Shown piece by piece: positions 6,834 through 16,900 of a DNA stretch of 64,000 bases. The DNA is from Gemmatimonadota bacterium (GTDB lineage Bacteria > Gemmatimonadota > Gemmatimonadetes > Gemmatimonadales > GWC2-71-9): the NCBI GenBank assembly GCA_003222195.1, contig QHVB01000024.1, forward strand, positions 124,001-188,000, written 5' to 3'. The notes under the pieces were generated by a model. That model saw only the letters and a list, made by a program, of their open reading frames with translations, searched no databases and had not been told where the DNA came from. Each line of letters starts with the position of its first letter. The stretch's first letter is position 1. The translations under genes and the position numbers were made by a program.

Positions 6834-8977
6834 TGGGTCGGCCCCGGCCTTGGAGAGTTGAGGAGATATTGAACAGCGAGGTCAGTGAGCGTCCACAGCT
6901 GCACGTCCGAGCTCGAGCCGTAGCGCACCGGGCGCAGGGCCGATCCCTCGAACTTGTAACTCCACAGCTCTGCGTACTGCAAACCGGAGCGCGCGACCGC
7001 GCTCCGCACGGAATCGATCGCGCCCGGACGACTACGCGTCGCGAGCGCCGCCAGCAGCACGTTCACTTCCCGTCCCCACACGACGCGCGGCGAGTGATAC
7101 AGGTCCCGCTCGAACATCTGCCACACCGCCGGCGGCGCGTATGCGTCATTGGCGACGGCCAGGCCAACGCCGTCGATGAAGAGACCGACAGGATAAGGAA
7201 GCAGGAACGGGCGGAGCAGCTCAGCCTCGCTTGCCGCGTCCTGCTGCTCGAGCAGCAGCCACATACCGGGATCCGTGCTCATCACCGGGATCGGCTGTCC
7301 GGCACTGTCGAGGGATACTGCCGGAAAGCGCAACGTGTCCAGGCGGAACTGCGTGTGCGTGACCACAGAGTCCCAATGTTGCCGCTCCATTGCGGGGAGC
7401 GAAGCGATCTTGGCGCGCACGCGCGTCTCGACCTCCGCGGGGCCGAGGGCGACCGTGAAGTGGCGCCCCGTGCCGCGCCACGCCTCCGCGCTGCGCCCGA
7501 TCTCGGCCGCGTTCTCGATCCCGGGCTCCCCCAGCGCGCGCAGCGCGCTGTCGACCGCACCGATGGCCCGCAGCGCCGCCGGCACCCAGACCGCGTTGAC
7601 GTCAAACGCGAAACAGCCACCCGCGTACCCGACGCGGCTATCCCGCCAGCTGCCCGGGTGGCACCAGCCATCGGCATCGCGTTTGAAGCTCACGAGATGC
7701 GTCGGGACCGCCTCTCGCGCGTACGGCGCCGCCTGCGCGGCGACGAACGCGAGATTCTTGCGCAGCGCCGCTCCCCAGCGCCGCACGAAGGCACGCTTGC
7801 GAGCGTCGGAGACGCGCGCGTCGGCGAAGTAATGCCCCGCGACGACCGGCAGCTGGAAGTCGTCGTCCACCATCCAATAGTTCTCGCGCGTCGCCTGGAG
7901 ATCGCCAAGCAATGCGCGGTTGCCCGTCTTGAGGAACTCGGCGCCGTTCTCGCGAATCGCCTGACCGCCGAGCGCCTCCTCGTGACTCACTTCGCCGTCG
8001 GGCGCCAGTTTCGCGAGTGCGGCGCCAATCACGAACTCCGGCATGGTGTCGGACCACACCGGCTCCATGAGGAGCGCGGTCATCAGCATGTCACGCCCGA
8101 AGTACGTGGCGTAGGTCGGCAATCCCGCCATCAGCTTCTGGCGCGAGCTCAGCAGCTCGAACCCGCGAATTTCGCGCTCGATTCGCGGAGAGTTGGCGGA
8201 ATCGGCGAAGTGGCGGAACTGGTTGCTGAAGATCTGCGTGCGATCGAGTGGGCTCAGCGGAGGACCGTCGGTTGCGATCTCGACGCTCACCGTGACCGCC
8301 TGGGTACCGAGCGGCCGGATCGTCACGACGCGACTGGTGAGGGTCGCGCGCGAGCGGCGCGCGTCACCGCTCAACGTCAGCCACAGGTGGTTCTTCCCAT
8401 CGAGACTCGGCTGCGACGCGCGCACGGTCCAGCGCGAGGCGGTGTTGACCAGCACGACGCTGGGCGTCAGACGATCGGTGTACGGTGGGCCCAGCTTGGC
8501 GGCGAACTGCGCCATTTCCGGAACGACGAACGTCGGCGCGTCGATCGGGTCGCGCACGCGTCCCGCGTAGCCGAAGTCGCGCTCGATCCGCATCGAGCCG
8601 AGGAGTAGCTGCCCGATCCAGATCGAGCGCCCGGCCCGCACCGCCAGCGAGTACCGCAACCAGCGCCGACCGCCGGTCGCGCCAACCGTCGCCTTCCCAG
8701 CATCGAATGCGACCGCCGCAGTCGTTTTTTGACCGCCCTCTTCGCGCGCCGTAAAGCCAACGCTCTCGTTCAACCCGTCCGCCCACAGGTGCACCACGCG
8801 ACCGGTCTTCCCCTCGATATAGATCTCGACGGAATTCCCGCGGCTATCCCGATAGATCCGGGCCGTGTAGCCCTCGTATGCGGCGGAATCGTCGAGCCCA
8901 GGGGTCGGGAATTGCAGCACCGGCGGGGCTTCCCGCGCGGATGCAGTTTGAAGCGCCAGCACGAAAGCCAGAAGCAT
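6830..8977 (-). CDS. Secreted (alpha/alpha)6-barrel glycosidase-like protein
   Basis: A 715-residue protein with a signal peptide (MLLAFVLALQTASA). Residues about 20-240 are beta-rich; residues 265-700 are helical with Trp/Asp/Glu-rich motifs (YATYFGRDMLMTALLMEP, GEVSHEEALGG, ENYWMVDDDFQLPVVAGHYF, GWCHPGSWRDSRVGYAGG, FDVNAVWVPAALRAI). The order of a beta domain followed by a six-hairpin toroid resembles glucoamylase/GH15-, GH63- or GH37-like enzymes. I cannot name a family; the GRD and VDDD acidic residues are candidate catalytic sites. It is the first gene of the operon with the SGLT-like transporter and trehalase, so an extracellular oligosaccharide or trehalose-derived substrate is likely. 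ATG 8977 is 113 bases from the divergent SusC start. Confidence 0.7.
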   Translation of the reverse strand: MLLAFVLALQTASAREAPPVLQFPTPGLDDSAAYEGYTARIYRDSRGNSVEIYIEGKTGRVVHLWADGLNESVGFTAREEGGQKTTAAVAFDAGKATVGATGGRRWLRYSLAVRAGRSIWIGQLLLGSMRIERDFGYAGRVRDPIDAPTFVVPEMAQFAAKLGPPYTDRLTPSVVLVNTASRWTVRASQPSLDGKNHLWLTLSGDARRSRATLTSRVVTIRPLGTQAVTVSVEIATDGPPLSPLDRTQIFSNQFRHFADSANSPRIEREIRGFELLSSRQKLMAGLPTYATYFGRDMLMTALLMEPVWSDTMPEFVIGAALAKLAPDGEVSHEEALGGQAIRENGAEFLKTGNRALLGDLQATRENYWMVDDDFQLPVVAGHYFADARVSDARKRAFVRRWGAALRKNLAFVAAQAAPYAREAVPTHLVSFKRDADGWCHPGSWRDSRVGYAGGCFAFDVNAVWVPAALRAIGAVDSALRALGEPGIENAAEIGRSAEAWRGTGRHFTVALGPAEVETRVRAKIASLPAMERQHWDSVVTHTQFRLDTLRFPAVSLDSAGQPIPVMSTDPGMWLLLEQQDAASEAELLRPFLLPYPVGLFIDGVGLAVANDAYAPPAVWQMFERDLYHSPRVVWGREVNVLLAALATRSRPGAIDSVRSAVARSGLQYAELWSYKFEGSALRPVRYGSSSDVQLWTLTDLAVQYLLNSPRPGPTQ

Positions 8978-9090
8978 GGGCCTAGATACTCCGCCCCCTG
9001 GCCACCCTTGACAAGGGCTCGACCGGGCGGCAATTCGGTGGGAATAACGGCATTCCGTTGGTCAGCTGACTAGCCCGCGGAGGTACATCG

Positions 9091-12000
9091 ATGCGCTTCG
9101 TTCGACATTCGGCTTCGGCTCTCGCGTTCCTCTGTCTGTACACCATGCCTCTCACCGCGCAGAATATCGGCACCGTCAGAGGTCAGGTGGTGGACAGCTC
9201 GACAAGGCAGGCTCTCGCCGGCGTCACAGTCCAAATCCAAGGCACTGCGCGCTCCACCCTGACGGGACCCGCTGGCAACTACTCGCTCGGCGACGTGCCG
9301 GCGGGAAGCGTCGTCGTACGGGCGACACGGATCGGGTTTGCGCCGCGGCAGGTGGTCGTCACCGTCAGCGCCGGCGGTACAACCGAGGCGGCGTTCGAAA
9401 TGTCGCCGCAGGCGTCCTTGCTCGAGGCCGTCGTCGTCACCGGCTACGGGACGCAGCGACGTGAAGCCATCACCGGATCCGTGGCGAGCGTCGATGCCTC
9501 GGCCGCGAACGTGGGCGTGAAGACCAACGTCAGCCAAATGATCCAGGGACGCGCCGCGGGCGTGGAGGTCATTCAGAACAACGGCGAGCCGGGCGCGGGA
9601 GCGCAGATCCTGATCCGCGGCGGCAGCTCCGTCAGCGCGAAGAACGATCCGCTCTACGTTATCGACGGGGTTCCGATCAATAACGTGGCGACCGAGCCGG
9701 ACGCCAACGGATGGACGGGCAACCCGTCGCTCGCGCGCAACCCCTTGAACCTGCTGAACCCGGCCGACATCGCCTCCATCACGGTGCTCAAAGACGCGGC
9801 CTCGACGGCGATCTACGGCAGCCGCGCCTCGAACGGCGTGATTCTCATCGAGACGAAGCGCGGTCAGGCGGCGGGCGGAGCGACCTTCGAGTACGACGGT
9901 TATGTGTCAACGTCCAGTCCCTCCCGCCACCTCGACGTGCTGAACGGCAACGAGTATCGCAGCTTCGTGCAGGGTTCGGTTGCGGACTGGCGCAAAGATT
10001 CAACCGCGTTCAGCGGGAGACATGGGCCGGCGGATACGATCTTCACGAAGCATTTCGGCGATTCGTCGGCCACCTTCAACGCCCTCGATCCTTCGCACCT
10101 CGGGGCCCTGGGGACGGCGAACACAAATTGGGAAAACGCAGTGACGCGCTCGTCCATCACGCATAATCACAATCTCGCGTTCTCCGGCGGCAGCGAAGAC
10201 ACGCACTATCGTGCGTCACTGAACTACGCGAAGGAGCAGGGCGTGACGCTCTCGAGCGGGCTGGAGCGGATTCAGGGGCGGCTCAGCGCTACCCATTCGG
10301 ATCTGGACAACCGCCTGCGGATCGGCCTGAATGTCACGAGCTCGCGCGTCAACAACACCTACCTCACCTACGAAAACCAGGGTGGCTTCGAGGGCGGCGT
10401 GTTCGAGAACGTCGCCATCTTCAATCCGACGCAGCCGATTACGGTCACCGATTCGACCGGGACGCACTACTTCGAGGTCGGCGGGACCACGACACGCAAT
10501 CCGGTAGCCTTGGCGAATCAGATCACCAATATCGGCCAGACGACGAGGACGCTCGGCAACGCCGAGGCCGAATTCGACGTGGTACACGGTCTGACGGCGA
10601 AGGTCAACGTCGGGCTGGACCACTCGAGCGGCGGACGGCAGGAGTACTATCCTATCGCGAACCCGCTGGGCAGGGCGCTAGGAAACGGGCTCGCGCAGCA
10701 GCAGGAGCTGGACAACGCCACGCAGACCGTGCAGACGCTCCTCACCTACGACGGTCAAGTCGGGGAGGGCCACAGCCTCAACGTCGTGGGTGGCTACGAA
10801 TACAGCAAGTTCAAGACGAACTGGGTGATGGGAAGGGGCATCGGCTTCTTCACCGACGCCTACGGCTTCAACGCCCTCGATGCCGCCAACTCGAGAACGA
10901 CTGCGTCCAACGCGACGGAAAGCCGGCTCGCGTCGTTTTTCGGCCGGGCCAACCTTGGGCTGAACGATCGCTTTTTCGTCACGGGTGTGGTGCGTTATGA
11001 CGGCTCGTCCCGGTTCGCGGCGGGACACAAATGGGCTCTGTTCCCAGGGCTGTCAGGTTCATGGAACCTGAAGCAGGAAGGGTTCATGCAGGGTGGACCG
11101 TTTTCGCAGTTCCGCGTGCGACTCGGCTGGGGTCTCCAAGGCAATCCCACCATCGATCCATACACCACGGAGATCACGCTCGCGAGCGGCAGCGGCGCCA
11201 CATACCCGTGGGGCGACACTCCTCATGGCGGAGTTCTCGCGACGAGTAACGGGAACCCGAATCTGAAGTGGGAGCAGACCTCGCAGGTCGACGGAGCCGT
11301 CGACTTCGGGCTTTGGAACAACCGGATCTCGGGAACCGTCGAGTACTACCACAAGAACACCAAGGACCTGCTGCTGACCGTCGACGTCGCGCAGCCGTCT
11401 CTGACGCCCCAGCAGCTCAGAAACGTGGGCCGGCTCAACGGTCACGGCCTGGAGCTTTCCCTCGACGCTCTGGCGATCTCTCGACCCGGCCTCACCTGGC
11501 GTGCGGGCCTCGTCTTCGCCGCGGACCGCAGCAAGGTGACTGACCTCGGGTGCGGTGCGGATTCAACAACCGGCCTCAAGACGTGCCCGTACTACGAGTC
11601 CGGAGACGTCAGCGGACAGGGTCAGAGCGGTGTACGGGCGGAACGCGTCATGGTCTGCGACCCAAGTCGGCCGGGCTATTGCCCGGGGTATGCCCTGGGC
11701 ACGTTCTACGGCCCCGTGTTCTTGGGCGTCGGCGCGAACGGGCAGCAGCAATTCTTCTGCACAGCGGCCACGACCGGGTGCGTGAACGGACGGACGACGA
11801 TCAGTGGCAACCCGGCCGCCGCCGATTACCGCGTCATTGGCAACGCCAACCCGGACTTTACCCTGGGATTCAGCAGCCAGATCACCTGGAACCGCTTCGA
11901 CGTCAGTTTCCTGGTCCGGGCAGTGGTGGGGCAGGACGTGTTCAATAACACGGCGCTGGTCTATTCCAGCAAGGGTAACGCCATCGGGGGGAGCAATGTC

Positions 12001-12312
12001 TTGCGGCCCTCGCTGACCGATCCGACCGGTCTTCATGAGCCCGCGATCTACTCCTCTCGCTGGATCGAGAGTGCGTCGTTCGTGCGGATGCAGAACATCA
12101 CGGTCGGGTATGACCTCCACGTGGCGTGGCTCATGCGCTCGGCGCGCAGCGCCCGGCTCTACGTGTCGGCCGACAATCTGTTCCTGCTCACGGGGTATTC
12201 AGGGCTCGACCCCGAGGTCTATTCGGGCACCGGGCTGGCAGTGCGTGGTGTCGACTATCTCGTCTATCCCCACCCCCGGACGATTACGGGGGGTCTCCGT
12301 CTCCTCTTCTAG
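9091..12312 (+). CDS. SusC/RagA-type TonB-linked outer membrane transporter
   Basis: A 1073-residue outer-membrane importer. After the signal peptide (ends LTAQ) comes a carboxypeptidase-regulatory-like domain (GTVRGQVVDSSTRQALAGVT), then the plug (VVVTGYGTQRREAITGSVAS, IRGGSSVSAKNDPLYVIDG, YGSRASNGVILIETKRG), then a barrel of about 800 residues ending GGLRLLF. Start ATG 9091 follows GGAGG. A TTGACA at 9008-9013 may be its -35, with only a weak -10. The SusD partner begins 13 bases after its stop. Given the neighbouring GH97, trehalase and glycosidase, a starch- or glucan-derived oligosaccharide is the likely cargo. Confidence 0.95.
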   Translation: MRFVRHSASALAFLCLYTMPLTAQNIGTVRGQVVDSSTRQALAGVTVQIQGTARSTLTGPAGNYSLGDVPAGSVVVRATRIGFAPRQVVVTVSAGGTTEAAFEMSPQASLLEAVVVTGYGTQRREAITGSVASVDASAANVGVKTNVSQMIQGRAAGVEVIQNNGEPGAGAQILIRGGSSVSAKNDPLYVIDGVPINNVATEPDANGWTGNPSLARNPLNLLNPADIASITVLKDAASTAIYGSRASNGVILIETKRGQAAGGATFEYDGYVSTSSPSRHLDVLNGNEYRSFVQGSVADWRKDSTAFSGRHGPADTIFTKHFGDSSATFNALDPSHLGALGTANTNWENAVTRSSITHNHNLAFSGGSEDTHYRASLNYAKEQGVTLSSGLERIQGRLSATHSDLDNRLRIGLNVTSSRVNNTYLTYENQGGFEGGVFENVAIFNPTQPITVTDSTGTHYFEVGGTTTRNPVALANQITNIGQTTRTLGNAEAEFDVVHGLTAKVNVGLDHSSGGRQEYYPIANPLGRALGNGLAQQQELDNATQTVQTLLTYDGQVGEGHSLNVVGGYEYSKFKTNWVMGRGIGFFTDAYGFNALDAANSRTTASNATESRLASFFGRANLGLNDRFFVTGVVRYDGSSRFAAGHKWALFPGLSGSWNLKQEGFMQGGPFSQFRVRLGWGLQGNPTIDPYTTEITLASGSGATYPWGDTPHGGVLATSNGNPNLKWEQTSQVDGAVDFGLWNNRISGTVEYYHKNTKDLLLTVDVAQPSLTPQQLRNVGRLNGHGLELSLDALAISRPGLTWRAGLVFAADRSKVTDLGCGADSTTGLKTCPYYESGDVSGQGQSGVRAERVMVCDPSRPGYCPGYALGTFYGPVFLGVGANGQQQFFCTAATTGCVNGRTTISGNPAAADYRVIGNANPDFTLGFSSQITWNRFDVSFLVRAVVGQDVFNNTALVYSSKGNAIGGSNVLRPSLTDPTGLHEPAIYSSRWIESASFVRMQNITVGYDLHVAWLMRSARSARLYVSADNLFLLTGYSGLDPEVYSGTGLAVRGVDYLVYPHPRTITGGLRLLF

Positions 12313-12325
12313 GGAGCGATGTCCA

Positions 12326-13954
12326 ATGAAGCGACCATTTGTGAAGATATCGATCGGAGCGGGGGCGCTGCTCTTTGGGCTGCTCATCGTGCCGCAAGCG
12401 TGCACCAACCTCGATGAAACGCCGCTCAGCCTGATCACGCCCGGCAACTTCTTCCATACCGAGCCGGAAGTGCTGGCCGGTCTCGCTGGTGTATATGCGC
12501 AGCTGCGGAGCACGGCGCCGGAAGGAGGTCTCTACGATGCGAACGAGGTCAGCACCGACGAGATCGTGGTGCCGATCCGCGGCAAGGACTGGAACGACAA
12601 CGGCCAGTGGATCGATCTGCACAACGTGACCTGGACGCCGACGAGCATCGCGACGACGAATTTCTTCAATGGAGCCTGGAATACGGCCTATACGGGCGTC
12701 GCTCGCGCGAATCTGTTCCTTTCGGCAATGGAGAACTCGACCGTTCCGAACAAGGCGCGTTACGTGGCGGAGGGCAGGACACTACGGGCCTTCTACTACT
12801 ATCTCCTGATGGACATGTTCGGCGGCGTGCCGATCGTCACAACCCCTGAAATCCAATTGAAGGCCCGCAGCACGCGCCATGAACTCTTCAACTTCATCGA
12901 AAGCGAGCTGATTGCGGCACGCGATTCAGGCTTGCCAGACAAGGCGGATGCAGCGGACAACGGGCGGCTCACCAAATGGGCCGCGGATGCCATCCTCGCC
13001 AACATGTACTTGAACGCCGGCGTGTTTACGAAGGACGGCGCGGGCGGGACCGGAATCAACGCCACCGGATACAACTCGTGTCAGGGTATGACCGTAAGCG
13101 GAGGCCAGGGTGCGTGCGCAGCCGCCATCGCCGCGGCGGACCGCATTCTGAATTCCGGCCATTACACGCTGGCCGACTCCTTCCCCCAGAATTTCCGCGC
13201 CGACAACTCCAAGTCGCCGGAAAACATCTTCGTCGTAAAGTTTATCGCCGCGGACGGCTTGGGGATGGGGATTACAATGGCGGCGCTGCATTATTGCCAG
13301 TATGCGCCCCTCACGCCGTGGAACGGCTTCTCGACGCTGGCGCAGACGTTCAACTCCTTCGATGCGGCCGACAAGCGTCGCAACGCCATCCTGATCGGAC
13401 CTCAAAGGGACGTGTTGACTGGTGCGCTGGTGACCGTACGGGTGAACAATTCTTGTCCAGCCTATACCCCCGCTAATGCGCTGGTCTTCACCGACAGCAT
13501 CGGTAACATCCGCTCGGCGACCGAAGGCGAGGGCCCACGAATCTACAAGTGGCCGGCCGACCCGGCGCACGTGGCCCAAAACAGCGGGAACGACTTCGCC
13601 TGGTTCCGTCTCGGCGAAATCTATCTGATCAAGGCCGAGGCGCAGCATGTGCTCGGGCAGGACGGTCCAGCGCTGACAGTCCTCAACAACTTGCGCGCCC
13701 GCACCGACCCCGTCGCGCCTCCGCTTGCGGCGGTCTCCGATTCCGTAATTCTCAGGGAGCGGTTGTTCGAGCTGTTCGGTGAAGTCAAGCGGCGGCAGGA
13801 CCTGGTCCGGTTCGGCAAGTTCACGAATCGAACCGACGCCCCATCGGGTCTGGTCGGCGGCAAAGTGGCGAGCGCGGACTACTACGTCCTGATGCCGATC
13901 CCGCAGACGCAGATCAGCGCCAACCCCATGCTCTCGCAAAACCCAGGGTACTAA
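12326..13954 (+). CDS. SusD/RagB-type glycan-binding lipoprotein
   Basis: A 542-residue surface lipoprotein that captures glycans for its SusC partner. The signal peptide MKRPFVKISIGAGALLFGLL ends in a lipobox before Cys (VPQAC). SusD features follow: TPGNFFHTEPEVLAGLAGVY near residue 45, TPR-like helices with LRAFYYYLLMDMFGGVPIVT, LTKWAADAILANMYLNAGVF, and the C-terminal SNP-type region WFRLGEIYLIKAEA with RLFELFGEVKRRQDLVRFG. Start ATG 12326 leaves a signal peptide of normal size; the open frame extends further upstream inside susC but is noise. A hairpin terminator begins 19 bases after the stop. Confidence 0.93.
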   Translation: MKRPFVKISIGAGALLFGLLIVPQACTNLDETPLSLITPGNFFHTEPEVLAGLAGVYAQLRSTAPEGGLYDANEVSTDEIVVPIRGKDWNDNGQWIDLHNVTWTPTSIATTNFFNGAWNTAYTGVARANLFLSAMENSTVPNKARYVAEGRTLRAFYYYLLMDMFGGVPIVTTPEIQLKARSTRHELFNFIESELIAARDSGLPDKADAADNGRLTKWAADAILANMYLNAGVFTKDGAGGTGINATGYNSCQGMTVSGGQGACAAAIAAADRILNSGHYTLADSFPQNFRADNSKSPENIFVVKFIAADGLGMGITMAALHYCQYAPLTPWNGFSTLAQTFNSFDAADKRRNAILIGPQRDVLTGALVTVRVNNSCPAYTPANALVFTDSIGNIRSATEGEGPRIYKWPADPAHVAQNSGNDFAWFRLGEIYLIKAEAQHVLGQDGPALTVLNNLRARTDPVAPPLAAVSDSVILRERLFELFGEVKRRQDLVRFGKFTNRTDAPSGLVGGKVASADYYVLMPIPQTQISANPMLSQNPGY

Positions 13955-16900
13955 TTGCCGCAGGCGCTTCACAGAGGGGCGCAACACGCTGCGCCCCTCT
14001 TTCTTTTGCTCGCCATCGTGGCTTGCTCCGAAACCAAGCGCGATGACGCGCCACCGCCGGCATCCCGTGACGGGCAGTTGTTCACACTGCTTCCCTCGAG
14101 CTATACCGGCGTGAACTTCGCCAATCGCCTCACCGAGACGCGCGACTTCAACGTCTTCACCTATCGCAATTTCTATAACGGCGGTGGCGTCGCGATCGGC
14201 GATCTCACCGGTGACGGGCTGCCGGAGATCGTCCTCTCCTCCAATCAAGAAGGCCCCAAACTCTACCTCAACCTCGGCAACTTCCATTTCCGCGATGTGA
14301 CCAAGGAAGCGGGCGTCGCCGAGAACGGCCGCTGGACGACGGGCGTCACGCTCGCCGACGTGAACGGCGACGGCAGGCTCGACATCTACGTCTGTCACGC
14401 AGGGCTGAAGCCGGGCGCGCTCCGCGCGAACACCCTCTACATCAACCAGGGCGTGAAGGACGGCATCCCGCGATTCACAGAAATGGCCGCGCAATACGGA
14501 ATCGCGGACACCGGCTACTCCACCCAGGCCGCGTTCTTCGACTACGATGGCGACGGCGATCTCGATCTCTTCCTGATCCGCAACTCGCCAAAGGCCGTGG
14601 CCACGATTCCCGTCCGGAACATGCGGGCCACCCGGGACCCGCTCGGCGGCCACGAGCTGTACCGCAACGATCACGGCCACTTCACCAACGTGAGCGAGCA
14701 AGCTGGGATCTACGGCCCCGAGATCGGCTTCGGGCTGGGGATCGCCATCGGCGACGTGAACCGCGATGGCCGGCCGGACGTCTACGTCGCCAACGATTTC
14801 TTCGAGCGCGACTACCTCTACATCAACAAGGGCGACGGCACCTTCGACGACGTCCTGGACCAGGCCATGCCCGTCTCCAGCTACTTCTCGATGGGCGTCG
14901 ACATCGCCGATATCGACAACGATGGCTGGCCGGACATCTACACGTCCGACATGCTGCCCGCCGACGACTACCGGCTGAAGACGACCTCGGGGTTCGAGAC
15001 GTGGGAGCTGTATCAGGCCAAGGCCCGCGCGGGCTTCGACCATCAGCTCATGCGCAACATGCTCCAGCATAACAATGGGAATGGGACGTTCAGCGACGTC
15101 GCCTGGCAGGCCAGCGTCGCGCGCACCGATTGGAGCTGGGCCGCGCTCATCGCCGATTTCGACCTCGACGGCAACAAGGACATCTTCGTCGCGAACGGGC
15201 TCGCGCGCGACGTCACGCAACAGGACTACATATCGTTTCTCGCGAGCGACGAGACAATGCTGGCAGCCACACGTGGCCAGCGCGTCGACTTCATGAGCTT
15301 GATCAACGCGATGAGCTCGACGAAGCTGCCCAACTATGCGTTTCGCAACAACGGTGACCTCACGTTCACCGATGTGGGCGCCGCCTGGGGGATCGATCGG
15401 CCGAGCTTCTCGAACGGCGCGGCGTTCGGGGATTTGGACGGAGATGGCGCGCCCGATCTCGTGGTGAACAACGTGAACGACGAAGCGTTCATCTACCGCA
15501 ACAACGCGCGCACCCAGTTGCCCCAGAACCATTTCCTGCAGGTCCGTCTCGGCGGAGACAGCCTCAACCCGTTTGCCGTCGGTGCCCGCGTGACGGCACG
15601 CGGCGGGGGTCGCCAGTTCATGCAGGAGCTCGAGCCCACCCGCGGCTTCCAGTCGAGCGTCGACTACACGCTCACGTTCGGTGTGGGCCGGGTCGATACG
15701 TTGGAATCCGTGACTGTGGATTGGCCCGATGGTCGCACGAGTGGCACGTCGCACGTCGGCACGAATCAACGGATTACGGTGCGAGAGTCGGACGGTCACT
15801 TCCAACCGCCCAACCGCCCATCCGCCCATCCGCCGTTGTTCAGAGACGTCACCGCTCAGGTCGGCCTCGACTTCGTGCACCACGAAAACGACTTCGTCGA
15901 TTTCGACCGTGAGCCGCTTATCCCGAAGCTGGTGTCGACCGAAGGTCCGTTCATCACCGTGGGCGATGTGAACGGTGACGGTCTGGATGACTTCTTCATC
16001 GGCGGCGCGAAGGGACAGCCCGGAGCGCTCTTCATCCAGCAGCGCGACGGCAGGTTCGTGCGTTCGAACCCGGGGCTGTTCGAGCAGGATTCCATCTCGG
16101 AAGACCTGGGCGCGGTGTTCTTCGATGCCGACGGCGACGGGCATCCCGACCTCTACGTCGTCAGCGGCGGCAGCGAATATTCGGCGCTGGCCCCTGCGCT
16201 CCAGGATCGGCTCTACCTGAACGACGGACGGGGGGGGGGCCATTTCCACAAGGCGACCGGCAGCCTGCCCGCCGAGGATAACAGCGGCTCGCGCGTTGTG
16301 GCGGCCGATTACGACGGCGACGGCGACATCGATCTCTTCGTGGGCGGCCGCGTCGTGCCGTGGCGCTACGGGGCCGATCCCAGGAGCATGCTGCTCCAAA
16401 ACGACGGCCACGGGCACTTCACCGACGTCACGCGGCGGCTCGCGCCAGACCTCGAGCACGTCGGGATGGTGACCGACGCCGTGTGGCGGGACGTGGACGG
16501 CGACGGCCGGCTCGATCTCGTGGTCGTGGGCGAGTGGATGCCCATCACGATCTTCCACAACGCAGGCGGCGGGAGGCTCGTGCGCGTGACGACACCCGGC
16601 CTCGAGCGCAGCGAGGGGTGGTGGAATCGCATCGTGGCGGGCGATTTCACCGGTCACGGCCGTGTGGACTTCGTCGTCGGCAACCTGGGTCTCAACACCC
16701 GTCTTCACGCGAGCGACAGCGAGCCGGTCACGATGTACGCGAAGGACTTCAACGGCACCGGCCCGTTCCAGCAGATCATTTCCGTCTACAACCAGGGCAC
16801 GAGCTACCCGATCGCCATGCGGGACGAGCTGCTCGGCGCGCTACCGTCCTTCAAGGCGCGCTATCCCCGTTACAAAGACTATGCGAACCAGACGGTGCGC

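Noticed and set aside
9008-9036. TTGACA before the first SusC as a firm promoter
   Set aside because: The -35 is perfect but the hexamer 17 bases on (GCAATT) is a poor -10; kept only as a remark in the gene entry.
15803-15834. Tandem octamers considered as a CRISPR-like array
   Set aside because: Units are 8 bases without spacers and lie in a coding linker; there are no cas genes.
12926-16708. Very long minus-strand open frame (about 1260 codons) opposite susD and the CRTAC1-like gene
   Set aside because: It has no recognisable domain, is rich in His/Arg/Val/Ala as expected for antisense of GC-rich DNA, and the plus strand encodes clear SusD and FG-GAP proteins.
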